Of a DNA stretch of 64,000 bases, positions 43,363-52,949 are shown one piece after another. Position 1 is the first letter of the stretch, and each line of letters opens with the position of its first letter. The position numbers and the translations under genes were made by a program. The notes under the pieces were generated by a model. The model searched no databases. It had not been told where the DNA came from and saw only the letters and a program-made list of their open reading frames with translations. Origin of the DNA: Mycolicibacterium canariasense (GTDB lineage Bacteria; Actinomycetota; Actinomycetes; Mycobacteriales; Mycobacteriaceae); the NCBI RefSeq assembly GCF_002101555.1, contig NZ_LQOL01000047.1, positions 1 through 64,000 on the forward strand, given 5' to 3'.

Positions 43363-43459
43363 CCAAGCGATAGTAGCTGCCGCGGCATGCCGTCCTTGCC
43401 ACACTGGCCCGGTCGTGGCCGGGCTGTCGCCGGGTCGTTATCGCCGGGATGGTCGTCAC

Positions 43460-43465
43460 TAGACT
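43460..43465 (+). promoter_or_regulatory. -10 element for leaderless pcnA
   Basis: TAGACT (TANNNT) ends eight bases before the pcnA GTG, so the transcript likely begins at the start codon. No ribosome site precedes that GTG. Confidence 0.55.
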
Positions 43466-43473
43466 CACCGAAC

Positions 43474-44937
43474 GTGCCGAACCACCCGACCTCCGAAGAC
43501 GCCGACGCCGAACTGCTGGCCGGCGCCTGGGTGGCGCTGAGCGGGTACCGGCCGCTGCTCGCCGACCTCGGCGCGGTGTTCGCCGCCGCCGGGCATGAGC
43601 TGTACCTGGTGGGCGGCAGCGTGCGGGACGCCCTGCTCGGCCGGGTCTACACCGACCTGGACTTCACCACTGACGCCCGCCCGGAGCAGATGCAAAAGCT
43701 GCTGCGCGGCTGGGGCGACGCGCTGTGGGACACCGGCATCGAGTTCGGCACGATCGGGGTCGGCAAGGGTGGGCACCGGCTGGAGATCACCACCTTCCGC
43801 TCCGACAGTTATGACCAGGTGACGCGTAATCCGCAGGTCCGCTTCGGTGACAGCCTCGACGAGGACCTGGTGCGTCGCGATTTCACCGTCAACGCGATGG
43901 CCGTGCGGATCACCGAGGACGGGCCGACCGAGTTCTGTGACCCATTGGGCGGTCTGGCCGCGCTGCGCGCCAAGGTGCTCGACACCCCGTCGGCACCGCA
44001 GGTGTCCTTCGGTGACGACCCGTTGCGGATGCTGCGCGCGGCCAGGTTCGTGTCCCAGCTGGGATTCACCGTCGCGCCCCGGGTGCTGGAGGCGCTGCTG
44101 GACATGGCGCCGCAGCTGGAGCGGATCACCGCCGAGCGGGTGGCCGCCGAACTGGACAAGCTGCTGCTGGGCGTCGACCCGGTCGCCGGGGTGGATCTGA
44201 TGGTGCAGACCGGGCTCGGTGATGTGGTGCTGCCCGAGGTCGGCGACATGCGGATGGCCATCGACGAACACCATCAGCACAAGGATGTGTACTGGCATTC
44301 GCTGACGGTGCTGCGCCAAGCCGTCGACCTCGAGGAGGACGGGCCGGATCTGGTGCTGCGCTGGGCGGCGCTGCTGCACGACATCGGCAAGCCCGCCACC
44401 CGCCGGCACGAACCCGACGGCGGGGTGAGCTTCCATCACCACGAGGTGGTCGGCGCCAAGATGACGCGCAAGCGGCTGCGCGCGCTGAAGTACTCCAAGC
44501 AGATGGTCGACGACGTGTCCCAGCTGGTGTACCTGCACCTGCGCTTCCACGGCTACGCCGATGCGGCCGGCACCGGCCGGTGGACCGATTCGGCGGTGCG
44601 CCGGTACGTCACCGACGCCGGCCCGTTGCTGACCCGGCTGCACAAACTCGTGCGTGCCGATTGCACGACGCGCAACAAGCGGCGGGCGGCCCGGCTGCAG
44701 GCCAACTACGACGACCTGGAGGCGCGGATCGTCGAATTGGCCGAGAAAGAGGACCTGCAGCGGGTACGCCCCGATCTGGACGGCAACGAGATCATGGAGA
44801 TTCTCGGCATCCCGGCGGGACCGCAGGTGGGCCAGGCGTGGAAGTACCTCAAGGAACTCCGGCTGGACCGCGGACCGCTCGAGCACGACGAGGCCGTCGC
44901 CGAACTGAAGAAATGGTGGAACGCGCAGCACGGCTGA
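43474..44937 (+). CDS. pcnA: CCA tRNA nucleotidyltransferase
   Basis: A 487-residue class II nucleotidyltransferase with the head motif LVGGSVRDALLGR, the metal site DLDFTT, the RRDFTVNAMA motif and a C-terminal HD domain (LLHDIGKPATR, HHHEVVGAKM). It adds CCA to tRNA 3' ends; neither tRNA in this window encodes CCA. The GTG at 43474 has no ribosome site and a -10 element eight bases upstream. M. tuberculosis PcnA is about the same length. Confidence 0.95.
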   Translation: MPNHPTSEDADAELLAGAWVALSGYRPLLADLGAVFAAAGHELYLVGGSVRDALLGRVYTDLDFTTDARPEQMQKLLRGWGDALWDTGIEFGTIGVGKGGHRLEITTFRSDSYDQVTRNPQVRFGDSLDEDLVRRDFTVNAMAVRITEDGPTEFCDPLGGLAALRAKVLDTPSAPQVSFGDDPLRMLRAARFVSQLGFTVAPRVLEALLDMAPQLERITAERVAAELDKLLLGVDPVAGVDLMVQTGLGDVVLPEVGDMRMAIDEHHQHKDVYWHSLTVLRQAVDLEEDGPDLVLRWAALLHDIGKPATRRHEPDGGVSFHHHEVVGAKMTRKRLRALKYSKQMVDDVSQLVYLHLRFHGYADAAGTGRWTDSAVRRYVTDAGPLLTRLHKLVRADCTTRNKRRAARLQANYDDLEARIVELAEKEDLQRVRPDLDGNEIMEILGIPAGPQVGQAWKYLKELRLDRGPLEHDEAVAELKKWWNAQHG

Positions 44938-44953
44938 TGCGTCTTCAAAGGGC

Positions 44954-45454
44954 ATGGACTATTGCCTGGCCGACGGTGACGGCGGCGCCACCATGTTCTC
45001 CGCGGAACCGGTCGTCGACGCGGACGGCGACGGACTGCTCGACGGTGTCGGACTCGACCTCGACGGGGACGGTGTCGTCGACGATGCGCTGGCCGATCTG
45101 GACCGGGATGGGCTGGCCGATCACGGAGTGCACGACGTGGGGGCCGCGGGTGCGGCGTACTTCACCGACGACGGTTCCGGCACATGGGCTTTGGCGGCCG
45201 ACGCCGGGGCTCGGGGCGGGCAGCTGCGCTGGTTCGGGCTGGACGGGGTGGAACAGAGCGGCGGTCCGATGGTGGATTTCGATGCCGACGGCCAAGTGGA
45301 CGACCGGCTGCTGGACACCGATGGTGACGGACTGGCCGACCAGGCGTTGGCGGGACAGGCCGCCTACGCCGACCGCGACGCCGACGGGCACTGGGACGTC
45401 AAGCTCACCGATGCCGACGGGGACGGGGCCGCGGATTCGGCGAGCGAGGTCTAG
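44954..45454 (+). CDS. Asp-rich DxDxDG repeat protein (Rv3906c type)
   Basis: A 166-residue, very acidic protein without a signal peptide. It carries at least seven DxDGDG or DxDxDG loops ([63 protein letters not shown]), the pattern of calcium-binding EF-hand-like or dockerin-like loops. About 17 bases follow pcnA, so they may be co-transcribed. It probably binds divalent cations in the cytoplasm. Its stop overlaps the convergent gene's stop by four bases. Confidence 0.85.
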   Translation: MDYCLADGDGGATMFSAEPVVDADGDGLLDGVGLDLDGDGVVDDALADLDRDGLADHGVHDVGAAGAAYFTDDGSGTWALAADAGARGGQLRWFGLDGVEQSGGPMVDFDADGQVDDRLLDTDGDGLADQALAGQAAYADRDADGHWDVKLTDADGDGAADSASEV

Positions 45455-46227
45455 CCCCGGCCGGCGCCCGGCGGTCCCGCGAACGCCTGCGCGATGGTCA
45501 GCCAGGTCGCGGCGTCTTCGCCGACGGCGCTTACGTCGAGTTCGGCCGGGGGCCGGCGCTGGGTGACCAGCATGCAGAAGTCCTCGGCCGACCCGGTCAC
45601 CGACTGGGCCGCGTCCTCGGGCCCCCAGGTCCACGAAACCCCGTCCGGCGCTTGCAGTTTCACGTGAAACGGGGCGGTGGGCGGGGTCAGGCCGTGCACG
45701 GTGAAGGCGAAATCGCGGGTCCGCACACCGATATGGGCGATCGACCGCAGCCGCGCCGTCGGCTCGCGGCGCACCCCGAGCGCGTCAGCGATGTCGAGGC
45801 CGTGCGCCCAGGTCTCCATCAGTCGGGCGGTCGCCATCGACGCGGCGCTCATCGGCGGTCCGAACCATGGCAACTTGCGCCCGTCCTCGACGCGCAGCAG
45901 TGCATCGTGCAGCCGGGACCGGTCGGCCCGCCAGCCGGCCAGCAGTGCGGCCGGGGGCGTGGTGGCCAGCCGCTCGGCGGCCGCGTCGACGAAACCGAAC
46001 GGGTCTACGGTGGCCTCGGCCAGCACCGCCCCGAAGGCGGCTTCGTCGGTGACCGCCTGCAGGGAGGTCCGGTCCGTCCACCACAGGTGGGCGATCTGAT
46101 GCGCGATGGTCCAGCCGGGGGAGGGGGTTTCGGTCCGCCAGGCCGGCGCGGGCAGGTCGGCGACCAACGCGTCGAGCACGTCGCTCTCGGCCTGCAGGTC
46201 GGCGACGATCGGTCCGGCTCCAGCCAT
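45451..46227 (-). CDS. MDMPI-family protein (TIGR03084 type, Rv0036c-like)
   Basis: A 258-residue protein of the mycothiol-dependent maleylpyruvate isomerase/DinB-like fold. The N-terminal helical domain has [14 protein letters not shown] (first His) and [15 protein letters not shown] (Glu and His), the three-residue metal site. A smaller C-terminal domain follows. Members use mycothiol or bind metal; the reaction here is unknown. Codons reading PFHVKL contain a parS core. It opens the block resembling Rv0036c-Rv0046c. Confidence 0.85.
   Translation of the reverse strand: MAGAGPIVADLQAESDVLDALVADLPAPAWRTETPSPGWTIAHQIAHLWWTDRTSLQAVTDEAAFGAVLAEATVDPFGFVDAAAERLATTPPAALLAGWRADRSRLHDALLRVEDGRKLPWFGPPMSAASMATARLMETWAHGLDIADALGVRREPTARLRSIAHIGVRTRDFAFTVHGLTPPTAPFHVKLQAPDGVSWTWGPEDAAQSVTGSAEDFCMLVTQRRPPAELDVSAVGEDAATWLTIAQAFAGPPGAGRG
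45657..45670. promoter_or_regulatory. parS: parS site 3, 14-base core
   Basis: GTTTCACGTGAAAC is the complete 14-base inner palindrome, but the two outer bases (A and G) differ from the perfect site. It lies inside the MDMPI-family gene, 16 kb from site 1. Confidence 0.85.
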
Positions 46228-46237
46228 GAGTGGAACC

Positions 46238-47536
46238 CTAACCCCGGTCCGGTACCGGTCTGTTGCGCCTACCCAGCCAGGCGTGCACGGCCAGCCCGGT
46301 CAGGTAGAGCACCGCACCGGCACAGACCAGCGCCACCGACCGGCCGTCGGCCGGGATCACCGCGGCGGCCACCGTGACGGCGAGCACGAACGACATCCAG
46401 AACAGCGCGTCCTGGACCGTGAACACGTGCCCGCGCAGGGCGTCGTCGACGTCGATCTGCATGGCACTGTCCGCGCACAGCTTCACCACCTGTCCGGCCG
46501 CGCCCAGGATGAAGCCGCAGACGATCATCACCGGCACGGCGAGCGTCACCGCGCACAGCTGCACGACGGCGGCCAGCGCGAGCGCCCCGTTGGCCGCGCG
46601 GTACCGGCCCCAGCGGCCGACCAGGGCCGGGGTCAGCAGCGTGGCCAGCAGCGCCCCGGCGCCGGCGGCGCCGACGAACAGCACCGTGGTGCCCAGCCCG
46701 ACACCCGCGACCTCCTGATCGCCGATGTGCCGCACGATCACCAACACCAGCAGGGTGTTGATGCCGAAGGCCATGCGGTGTGCGGCCAGCCCGCTCAGCG
46801 TCGCGGCGACGGTCGGCACCGACAGCACCGTGCGCGCCCCGTGCAGCCAGCCGGTGAACACGGCGTAGGCCACCGAACCGTGCACGGCGCGGGCGCTGTC
46901 GTCGGGGCCGAGCACGTGCGGGGAGAAGCGCACCGACAGCCACAGGGCACCGGCGATGGGCACCGCGGCCAGGAAGATCACCACCGAGGCCCCGGCGTCG
47001 TTCGCGCCGAGCAGCCAGCGCGGCAGCAGCATGAAATTCGCGCCGAGGAAGGTGGCCACCGAGGCGGTCGCGGTGGCCACCGAGTTCATCGCGATCACCT
47101 TGTCGCGCGGCACCACGTGCGGCAGCGCGGCCGACAGCCCGGACGAGACGAACCGGGTGAACCCGTTGACGATCAGCGCCCCCAGCAGCAGCACCAGATT
47201 CGGTGAATCGACGGCCAGCGCGGTTGCCACGGCGAGCACCAGCGTCAGCCGGCCGGCGTTGGCGCCCACCAGCACCCAGCGCCGGTCCCAGCGGTCCAGC
47301 AGCGGGCCGGCGAACGGGCCGAGGATCGAATAGGGCAGGAACAACACGGCGAACGACAGTGCGATCTCCCATGGCCGCGCGGCGCGCTCGGGGTTGAACA
47401 GGATGGCGCCGGCCAGCCCCGCCTGGAACAGTCCGTCACCGAACTGGCTGACCGCCCGCAGTTCCAGCAGCCGCCGGAATTCGGGCATGCCGCGCACCGC
47501 CTGCCAGCCGGTGTCAGGTGGGCGGGTGTCGGTCAT
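46238..47536 (-). CDS. MFS transporter (Rv0037c type)
   Basis: A 432-residue membrane protein with about twelve helices and the MFS inter-helix loop [13 protein letters not shown] between helices 2 and 3. Substrate unknown; this branch resembles DHA-type efflux proteins. It lies 10 bases from the MDMPI-family gene on the same strand, so the two may be one transcript. It starts at the ATG at 47536. Confidence 0.88.
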   Translation of the reverse strand: MTDTRPPDTGWQAVRGMPEFRRLLELRAVSQFGDGLFQAGLAGAILFNPERAARPWEIALSFAVLFLPYSILGPFAGPLLDRWDRRWVLVGANAGRLTLVLAVATALAVDSPNLVLLLGALIVNGFTRFVSSGLSAALPHVVPRDKVIAMNSVATATASVATFLGANFMLLPRWLLGANDAGASVVIFLAAVPIAGALWLSVRFSPHVLGPDDSARAVHGSVAYAVFTGWLHGARTVLSVPTVAATLSGLAAHRMAFGINTLLVLVIVRHIGDQEVAGVGLGTTVLFVGAAGAGALLATLLTPALVGRWGRYRAANGALALAAVVQLCAVTLAVPVMIVCGFILGAAGQVVKLCADSAMQIDVDDALRGHVFTVQDALFWMSFVLAVTVAAAVIPADGRSVALVCAGAVLYLTGLAVHAWLGRRNRPVPDRG

Positions 47537-47666
47537 GTGGTTTCAGATCCTGTCCGGGCCGGGCGGTGCCAACTGAGCCGTCCGCACCCGGAATCCACCC
47601 TACAAATATCCCGGCGGGCCGTGCTTGTTCGTCACGGCGCGCGGCCGCTGGTGCGATGATGGGTGC

Positions 47667-48272
47667 GTGGCGCACCCAGAGGATCCGGAGGATTACACGA
47701 CTCCGACGGCACCTCGAGTGCGGGCCGGAACCCTGCTGCTGGCCGAGACGGATCTGCTCGAGCCGACGTTCCGGCGCAGCGTCATCTACATCGTCGAGCA
47801 CAACGAGGGCGGCACGCTCGGAGTGGTGCTGAACCGCCCCAGCGAAACGGCGGTGTACAACGTGCTCCCGCAGTGGGCCAAGCTCGCGGTGAAGCCCAAG
47901 TCGATGTTCATCGGCGGACCGGTCAAGCGTGATTCCGCGCTGTGCCTGGCGACCCTGCGGGTCGGGATGAGTGCGACCGACGTGCCCGGGCTGCGCCACG
48001 TGCAGGGCCGGGTCGCGATGGTCGACCTGGACGCCGATCCGGAGGCGATCGCCCCCCTGGTGGAGGGGGTGCGGATCTTCGCCGGGTACTCCGGCTGGAC
48101 CCTCGGTCAGCTCGAGGGCGAGATCGCGCGCGACGACTGGATCGTGCTGTCGGCGCTGCCGTCGGACATCCTGGTCGAACCGCGGATCGACCTGTGGGCC
48201 CGGGTGCTGCGGCGCCAGCCGCTACCGCTGTCGATGCTGGCCACGCACCCGATAGACCTCAGCAGGAACTGA
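47667..48272 (+). CDS. yqgE: YqgE/AlgH family protein (DUF179)
   Basis: A 201-residue cytoplasmic protein with the family core AGTLLLAETDLLEPTFRRSV, TLGVVLNRPSE, FIGGPVKRDSALCL and the FAGYSGWTLGQLEGEI block. The function of DUF179 proteins is unknown. The GTG at 47667 aligns with the M. tuberculosis protein start. It is divergent from the MFS gene. Confidence 0.93.
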   Translation: MAHPEDPEDYTTPTAPRVRAGTLLLAETDLLEPTFRRSVIYIVEHNEGGTLGVVLNRPSETAVYNVLPQWAKLAVKPKSMFIGGPVKRDSALCLATLRVGMSATDVPGLRHVQGRVAMVDLDADPEAIAPLVEGVRIFAGYSGWTLGQLEGEIARDDWIVLSALPSDILVEPRIDLWARVLRRQPLPLSMLATHPIDLSRN

Positions 48273-48281
48273 GCAGGGCGG

Positions 48282-48647
48282 TCAGCTGCAGGACAGCGTG
48301 CAGGAGGCGCAGGAGCCGGCGCAGCCCGAACCGGCCTGCGTCTTGGTGAGTTCCTGGGCGGCCTCGGCCCTGGCGACCAGCTTGGCGTTCTGCCAGCAGC
48401 CGGCGGCGACGGTGCCGATCGCACCCAACACACACACCACGAGCACCAGCAGCGCCATCGAGCCGGGCTTGGCCAGGGCCACCACACCACCGGCGGCGAG
48501 CATCGCTGCCGCCGCGAACTGAGTGGGCGCGACGGCGCGCAGCACCTGGCGGACGGGGTCGGCGGAGTGTGGGCGGGTCAGCGTCCAGCCGGCGACACCG
48601 GCCGTGGCAGCCGCGGCGCACAGACACAACACGGCGGCGACGAGCAT
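48282..48647 (-). CDS. Small membrane protein with Cys-rich tail (Rv0039c type)
   Basis: A 121-residue protein with three hydrophobic segments (about 2-21, 44-63 and 66-87), then a helical linker, and a C-terminal tail GSGCAGSCASCTLSCS with four Cys spaced Cx3Cx2Cx3C. Such clusters often bind metal or form disulfides. The ATG at 48647 is the first in frame before the hydrophobic part; upstream codons are Pro/Arg-rich and look like non-coding GC-rich translation. Function unknown. Confidence 0.7.
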   Translation of the reverse strand: MLVAAVLCLCAAAATAGVAGWTLTRPHSADPVRQVLRAVAPTQFAAAAMLAAGGVVALAKPGSMALLVLVVCVLGAIGTVAAGCWQNAKLVARAEAAQELTKTQAGSGCAGSCASCTLSCS

Positions 48648-48678
48648 GCGCCCCAGGATACGAGGCGCCGCGAAGGCG

Positions 48679-49737
48679 TCAGCGGGGGAGGCCCAGTGCC
48701 GCCGGTGCCACCGTGCCGGCACCCGGGCCCATCGGCCCGGTGGCCAGCGCCGCCGCCGGTGTCGCGGGAGCCGCCGGTGCGGCCGGTACCGCGGGTGCGG
48801 CGGGGGCCGGGGCGGCCCCCGGAACGGCGGGTGTGGCCGGTGCCGCGGCGGGTACGGCACCGGGCGGCAGCACCTTGAACCCGTTGATGATCGCGTCGGT
48901 GGCCTCCCCGGAGGCGACCGAGACACTCGCCCCGGTCGTCACCGCGAGCGACACCAGGTAGCGGTCCGGTCCGGCGGTGGCGATCAGGTTGTGCCGCGAC
49001 GTGTTGAGCGTCATGTTGTTCTCGCGGTACGTGCCTTCGATCCACGAGGTGGGCACGTCGTTGATGATGGAGATCCGGCCGTCGGTGGGACGCCAGGCGG
49101 CCAGCTGCTGGCTGTCGACGAATCCGTGCCGGATGGCTTCGCGCGGATCGAAATCGCCGACCAGCTTGTAGATCACCACCTGGGCGTTCGAGGTGTACAG
49201 ACCATCCCCGCCGACCCGGTCGGCGATCACCGCGAAAGCGTCCGGAACGTTCGGGTCGGGCACCTGCGACCAGCCGGGCGGCATCGGCAGCACGATGTGC
49301 AGCGCCTTGAAATCGCGGGCCGACTGCGGCTCCAGGGTCACGCCCTTGGACGTGAGGTAGTCCTTGATGGTGCCCGAGTTGTCCGGGTTGAGCGGGATGG
49401 CGACCGGCTGGGTGATCGCCTGGGTGACCGGGGCGGTGCCGGCCGGGGCCATCATGGCGCCGGCGGCAGCGGGCGCGATCGGGGCGGCCGGGCTGCCGGC
49501 CAGCCCGGCGGCGGGGACACTCGCCGCCTGCGCAGGCGCCAGTGGGCCGGCGTTCGGGGCGACGGTGACCGTCTGGGTGACGGTGGCCGGCGCGGGCAGC
49601 ACGGGTTGCGGTGCCAGCGGTTCGGCGCCGGCGGTGTTGCCTGCCAGCCCGACCACACCGGCCAGCCCGGCTGCAGTGCCGGCGATCACAATCCGCCAAC
49701 GGTGCCGCGCGGTCGGCTTGACGGCCATCTCCCTCAT
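48679..49737 (-). CDS. mtc28: Secreted proline-rich antigen Mtc28 (LpqN/LpqT-like)
   Basis: A 352-residue exported protein with an N-terminal signal (about 14-38, ending TAGAEP), a Pro/Ala-rich region (about 40-120), a globular LpqN-type domain (about 125-290, with GWSQVPDPNVPDAFAVIADR) and a Pro/Ala-rich tail. The homologue in M. tuberculosis is a known antigen; its role is not settled. The ATG at 49737 follows GGAAGGA by about 9 bases. Confidence 0.92.
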   Translation of the reverse strand: MREMAVKPTARHRWRIVIAGTAAGLAGVVGLAGNTAGAEPLAPQPVLPAPATVTQTVTVAPNAGPLAPAQAASVPAAGLAGSPAAPIAPAAAGAMMAPAGTAPVTQAITQPVAIPLNPDNSGTIKDYLTSKGVTLEPQSARDFKALHIVLPMPPGWSQVPDPNVPDAFAVIADRVGGDGLYTSNAQVVIYKLVGDFDPREAIRHGFVDSQQLAAWRPTDGRISIINDVPTSWIEGTYRENNMTLNTSRHNLIATAGPDRYLVSLAVTTGASVSVASGEATDAIINGFKVLPPGAVPAAAPATPAVPGAAPAPAAPAVPAAPAAPATPAAALATGPMGPGAGTVAPAALGLPR

Positions 49738-49899
49738 CTGACGTCGGTCCTTCCCCTGCTCGTTCCCAAGTCAGGCGCCGACTGTATCCATGCCCGCGGC
49801 GTGGTCACCAGGGCCGGAATCGAGCTGCAACCGTGTGCTGACCGCTCTGCAACGCAACCTTTATCAACCCGTGGCCGAAGGCTCCCTCAGCGGCGCTTA

Positions 49900-49905
49900 T
49901 ACCCT
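49900..49905 (+). promoter_or_regulatory. -10 element for leaderless leuS
   Basis: TACCCT (TANNNT) ends seven bases before the leuS GTG. No ribosome site precedes the GTG, so a leaderless transcript is likely. Confidence 0.6.
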
Positions 49906-49912
49906 GTTTGGC

Positions 49913-52765
49913 GTGACAGACGCCCCGGCCGGCCACGAGACCGCCCCTGATGTTGACGCCCCGAGCCATCGCTACAACGCGGAACTGGCCGGTGCGATAG
50001 AGGCCGACTGGCAACAGCGGTGGCACGCCCTGGGCACGTTCAACGTGCCGAATCCCGTCGGCTCGCTGGCGCCCCCCGACGGCGGCTCGGTGCCCGCGGA
50101 CAAGATGTTCGTCCAGGACATGTTCCCGTATCCGTCCGGTGAGGGCCTGCACGTCGGGCATCCGCTGGGCTATATCGCCACCGACGTGTACGCGCGCTAC
50201 TTCCGGATGACGGGCCGCAACGTGCTGCACGCGCTGGGCTTCGACGCGTTCGGCCTGCCCGCCGAGCAGTACGCGGTGCAGACCGGGACCCACCCGCGTA
50301 CCCGCACCGAGGCCAATATCGTCAACTTCCGGCGTCAGCTGGGGCGCCTGGGCCTGGGCCACGACACCCGGCGCAGCTTCGCCACCACCGATGTCGACTT
50401 CTACAAGTGGACACAGTGGATCTTCCTGCAGATCTACAACGCCTGGTTCGATCAGGACCTCAAGCGGGCCCGCCCCATCGCCGAATTGGTCGACGAGTTC
50501 GCCTCGGGCACCCGGGCGCTACCCGACGGCCGGGACTGGGCCGCCCTGTCGGACGCCGAGCGGGCCGACGTGGTGGACGGCTACCGGCTGGTCTACCGGG
50601 CCGACTCGATGGTCAACTGGTGCCCCGGGTTGGGCACCGTGCTGGCCAACGAAGAGGTCACCGCCGACGGCCGCAGTGACCGCGGAAACTTCCCGGTGTT
50701 CCGGAAACGCTTGCGGCAGTGGATGATGCGCATCACCGCCTACTCCGACCGGCTGCTCGACGACCTGGACGTGCTGGACTGGCCGGACAAGGTCAAGACC
50801 ATGCAGCGCAACTGGATCGGCCGGTCCACCGGTGCGGCGGTGGAATTCCGCACGCCGGCAGGTGACGTCGAGGTGTTCACCACCCGGCCGGACACCCTGT
50901 TCGGCGCCACCTACCTGGTGCTGGCGCCCGAGCACGACCTGGTGGACGCGCTGGTCGCGCCCGAATGGCCGGACGGTGTGGACGACCGCTGGACCTACGG
51001 CTCGGCCACCCCGGCCGCGGCGGTGGCGGCCTACCGCGCGGCGATCGCGGCCAAGTCGGATCTGGAACGCCAGGAGAACAAGACCAAGACCGGCGTGTTC
51101 CTCGGCGCGTATGCCACCAATCCGGTCAACGGCGCCCAGGTTCCGGTCTTCATCGCCGACTACGTGCTGGCCGGCTACGGTACCGGCGCGATCATGGCGG
51201 TGCCCGGTCACGACCAGCGGGACTGGGAGTTCGCCACCGAGTTCGGTCTGCCGATCGTGGAAGTCATTGCCGGCGGCGATGTTTCGGAGCAGGCGTATTC
51301 CGGCGACGGTGAGCTCATCAACTCCGGCTACCTCGACGGGCTGGCCGTGCCCGCCGCCAAGGAGGCGGTGGTGGCCCGGCTGGAGGCCGACGGCCGCGGC
51401 CGGTCCCGGGTGGAATACAAGCTGCGCGACTGGCTGTTCGCCCGCCAGCGCTACTGGGGTGAGCCGTTCCCGATCGTCTACGACGCCGACGGCCGCGCCC
51501 ACGCGCTACCGGAATCGGCTCTGCCGGTGGACCTTCCGGATATCCCGGACTATGCGCCGGTGTCCTTCGACCCGGACGACGCCGACAGCGAACCGTCGCC
51601 GCCGTTGGGCAAGGCCACCGACTGGGTGCACGTCGAACTCGACCTCGGGAACGGTCTGCAGACCTACACCCGCGACACCAACGTGATGCCGCAGTGGGCC
51701 GGCAGCTCCTGGTACGAGCTGCGTTACACCGACCCGCAGAATCCGGATGAACTGTGCGCCAAGGAGAACGAGGCGTACTGGATGGGTCCGCGGCCGGAGA
51801 TCCACGGGCCTGACGACCCGGGCGGCGTCGACCTGTACGTCGGCGGTGTCGAGCACGCGGTGCTGCACCTGCTGTACTCGCGGTTCTGGCACAAGGTGCT
51901 CTACGACCTGGGCCACGTCAGCTCGGCGGAGCCCTACCGGCGGTTGGTCAACCAGGGCTACATCCAGGCGTTCGCCTACACCGATGCCCGCGGCAGCTAT
52001 GTGCCCGCCGCCGAAGTGGTTGAGCGTGAAGGCAAGTTCTACTATCACGATCAAGAGGTCAACCAGGAATTCGGCAAGATCGGCAAGAGCCTGAAGAACT
52101 CGGTGTCGCCGGACGAGATCTGCGACGCCTACGGGGCGGACACCCTGCGTGTCTACGAGATGTCGATGGGCCCGCTGGAGGCGTCGCGGCCGTGGGCCAC
52201 CAAGGACGTGGTCGGCGCGCACCGGTTCCTGCAGCGGGTGTGGCGCACCGTCGTCGACGAGACCACCGGCGGGCAGCGGGTCGTCGAGCACGAGGCATTG
52301 TCGCAGGACACCCTGCGCATCCTGAACAAGACGATCGCCGGCGTGGCGGAAGACTATGCGGCACTGCGCAACAACACCGCCGCGGCCAAACTCATCGAGT
52401 ACACCAACCATCTCACCAAGGAGGGGGTGGCCGCCCGCGCGGCCATCGAGCCGCTGGTGCTGATGGTCGCCCCGCTGGCGCCGCACCTGGCCGAGGAGCT
52501 GTGGCGCCGGCTCGGCCACGACACCTCGCTGGCGCACGGGCCGTTCCCGGTCGCCGACGAGCGCTATCTGGTCGACGACACCGTCGAGTTGCCGGTCCAG
52601 GTGAACGGGAAGGTGCGGGGCAAGATCACCGTCGCCGCCGACGCCGACAGGACGGCGCTGGAGGAGGCGGCGCTGGCCGACGAGAAGGTGTTGGCGTTCC
52701 TGGACGGCGCCATCCCGAAGAAGGTCATCGTGGTGCCGGGACGGCTGGTCAACCTGGTCGTCTGA
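49913..52765 (+). CDS. leuS: Leucyl-tRNA synthetase
   Basis: A 950-residue class I synthetase. It has the HIGH-type motif [15 protein letters not shown] (residues about 70-85), a CP1 editing domain ([19 protein letters not shown]), the KMSKS-type loop as KIGKSLKNS, and a C-terminal VNGKVRGKI domain. It charges tRNA-Leu. The GTG at 49913 sits right after a -10 element without a ribosome site. The size is about 20 residues below the M. tuberculosis protein. Confidence 0.97.
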   Translation: MTDAPAGHETAPDVDAPSHRYNAELAGAIEADWQQRWHALGTFNVPNPVGSLAPPDGGSVPADKMFVQDMFPYPSGEGLHVGHPLGYIATDVYARYFRMTGRNVLHALGFDAFGLPAEQYAVQTGTHPRTRTEANIVNFRRQLGRLGLGHDTRRSFATTDVDFYKWTQWIFLQIYNAWFDQDLKRARPIAELVDEFASGTRALPDGRDWAALSDAERADVVDGYRLVYRADSMVNWCPGLGTVLANEEVTADGRSDRGNFPVFRKRLRQWMMRITAYSDRLLDDLDVLDWPDKVKTMQRNWIGRSTGAAVEFRTPAGDVEVFTTRPDTLFGATYLVLAPEHDLVDALVAPEWPDGVDDRWTYGSATPAAAVAAYRAAIAAKSDLERQENKTKTGVFLGAYATNPVNGAQVPVFIADYVLAGYGTGAIMAVPGHDQRDWEFATEFGLPIVEVIAGGDVSEQAYSGDGELINSGYLDGLAVPAAKEAVVARLEADGRGRSRVEYKLRDWLFARQRYWGEPFPIVYDADGRAHALPESALPVDLPDIPDYAPVSFDPDDADSEPSPPLGKATDWVHVELDLGNGLQTYTRDTNVMPQWAGSSWYELRYTDPQNPDELCAKENEAYWMGPRPEIHGPDDPGGVDLYVGGVEHAVLHLLYSRFWHKVLYDLGHVSSAEPYRRLVNQGYIQAFAYTDARGSYVPAAEVVEREGKFYYHDQEVNQEFGKIGKSLKNSVSPDEICDAYGADTLRVYEMSMGPLEASRPWATKDVVGAHRFLQRVWRTVVDETTGGQRVVEHEALSQDTLRILNKTIAGVAEDYAALRNNTAAAKLIEYTNHLTKEGVAARAAIEPLVLMVAPLAPHLAEELWRRLGHDTSLAHGPFPVADERYLVDDTVELPVQVNGKVRGKITVAADADRTALEEAALADEKVLAFLDGAIPKKVIVVPGRLVNLVV

Positions 52766-52822
52766 GCGCGACCGCCGGGCGGCGGGGAGCAATCCCCACC
52801 GTTCGGTTAGTTTCTGCCACGG

Positions 52823-52906
52823 ATGTGCAGACATTCGCCCTCGCGCATATCGACGCGCGGATACTGGATGCCAGGGCCGCGCTGTTGCGGCGGAAATCCC
52901 GTCTGA
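52823..52906 (+). CDS. Putative Cys-containing leader peptide upstream of fdhA
   Basis: A 27-codon frame reads MCRHSPSRISTRGYWMPGPR then CCGGNPV and stops 43 bases before the fdhA start. A TAGTTT element (52808-52813) ends nine bases before the ATG, so it could be translated from a near-leaderless transcript. Mycobacteria use leader peptides with consecutive Cys codons to sense cysteine supply; this one has TGT-TGC at positions 21-22. The gap's lack of another gene is consistent, but the size makes this a guess. Confidence 0.35.
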   Translation: MCRHSPSRISTRGYWMPGPRCCGGNPV

Positions 52907-52949
52907 GAGAACGACTTACGGTATTCGCGGTCCCAGTCTGGAGTGCGCG

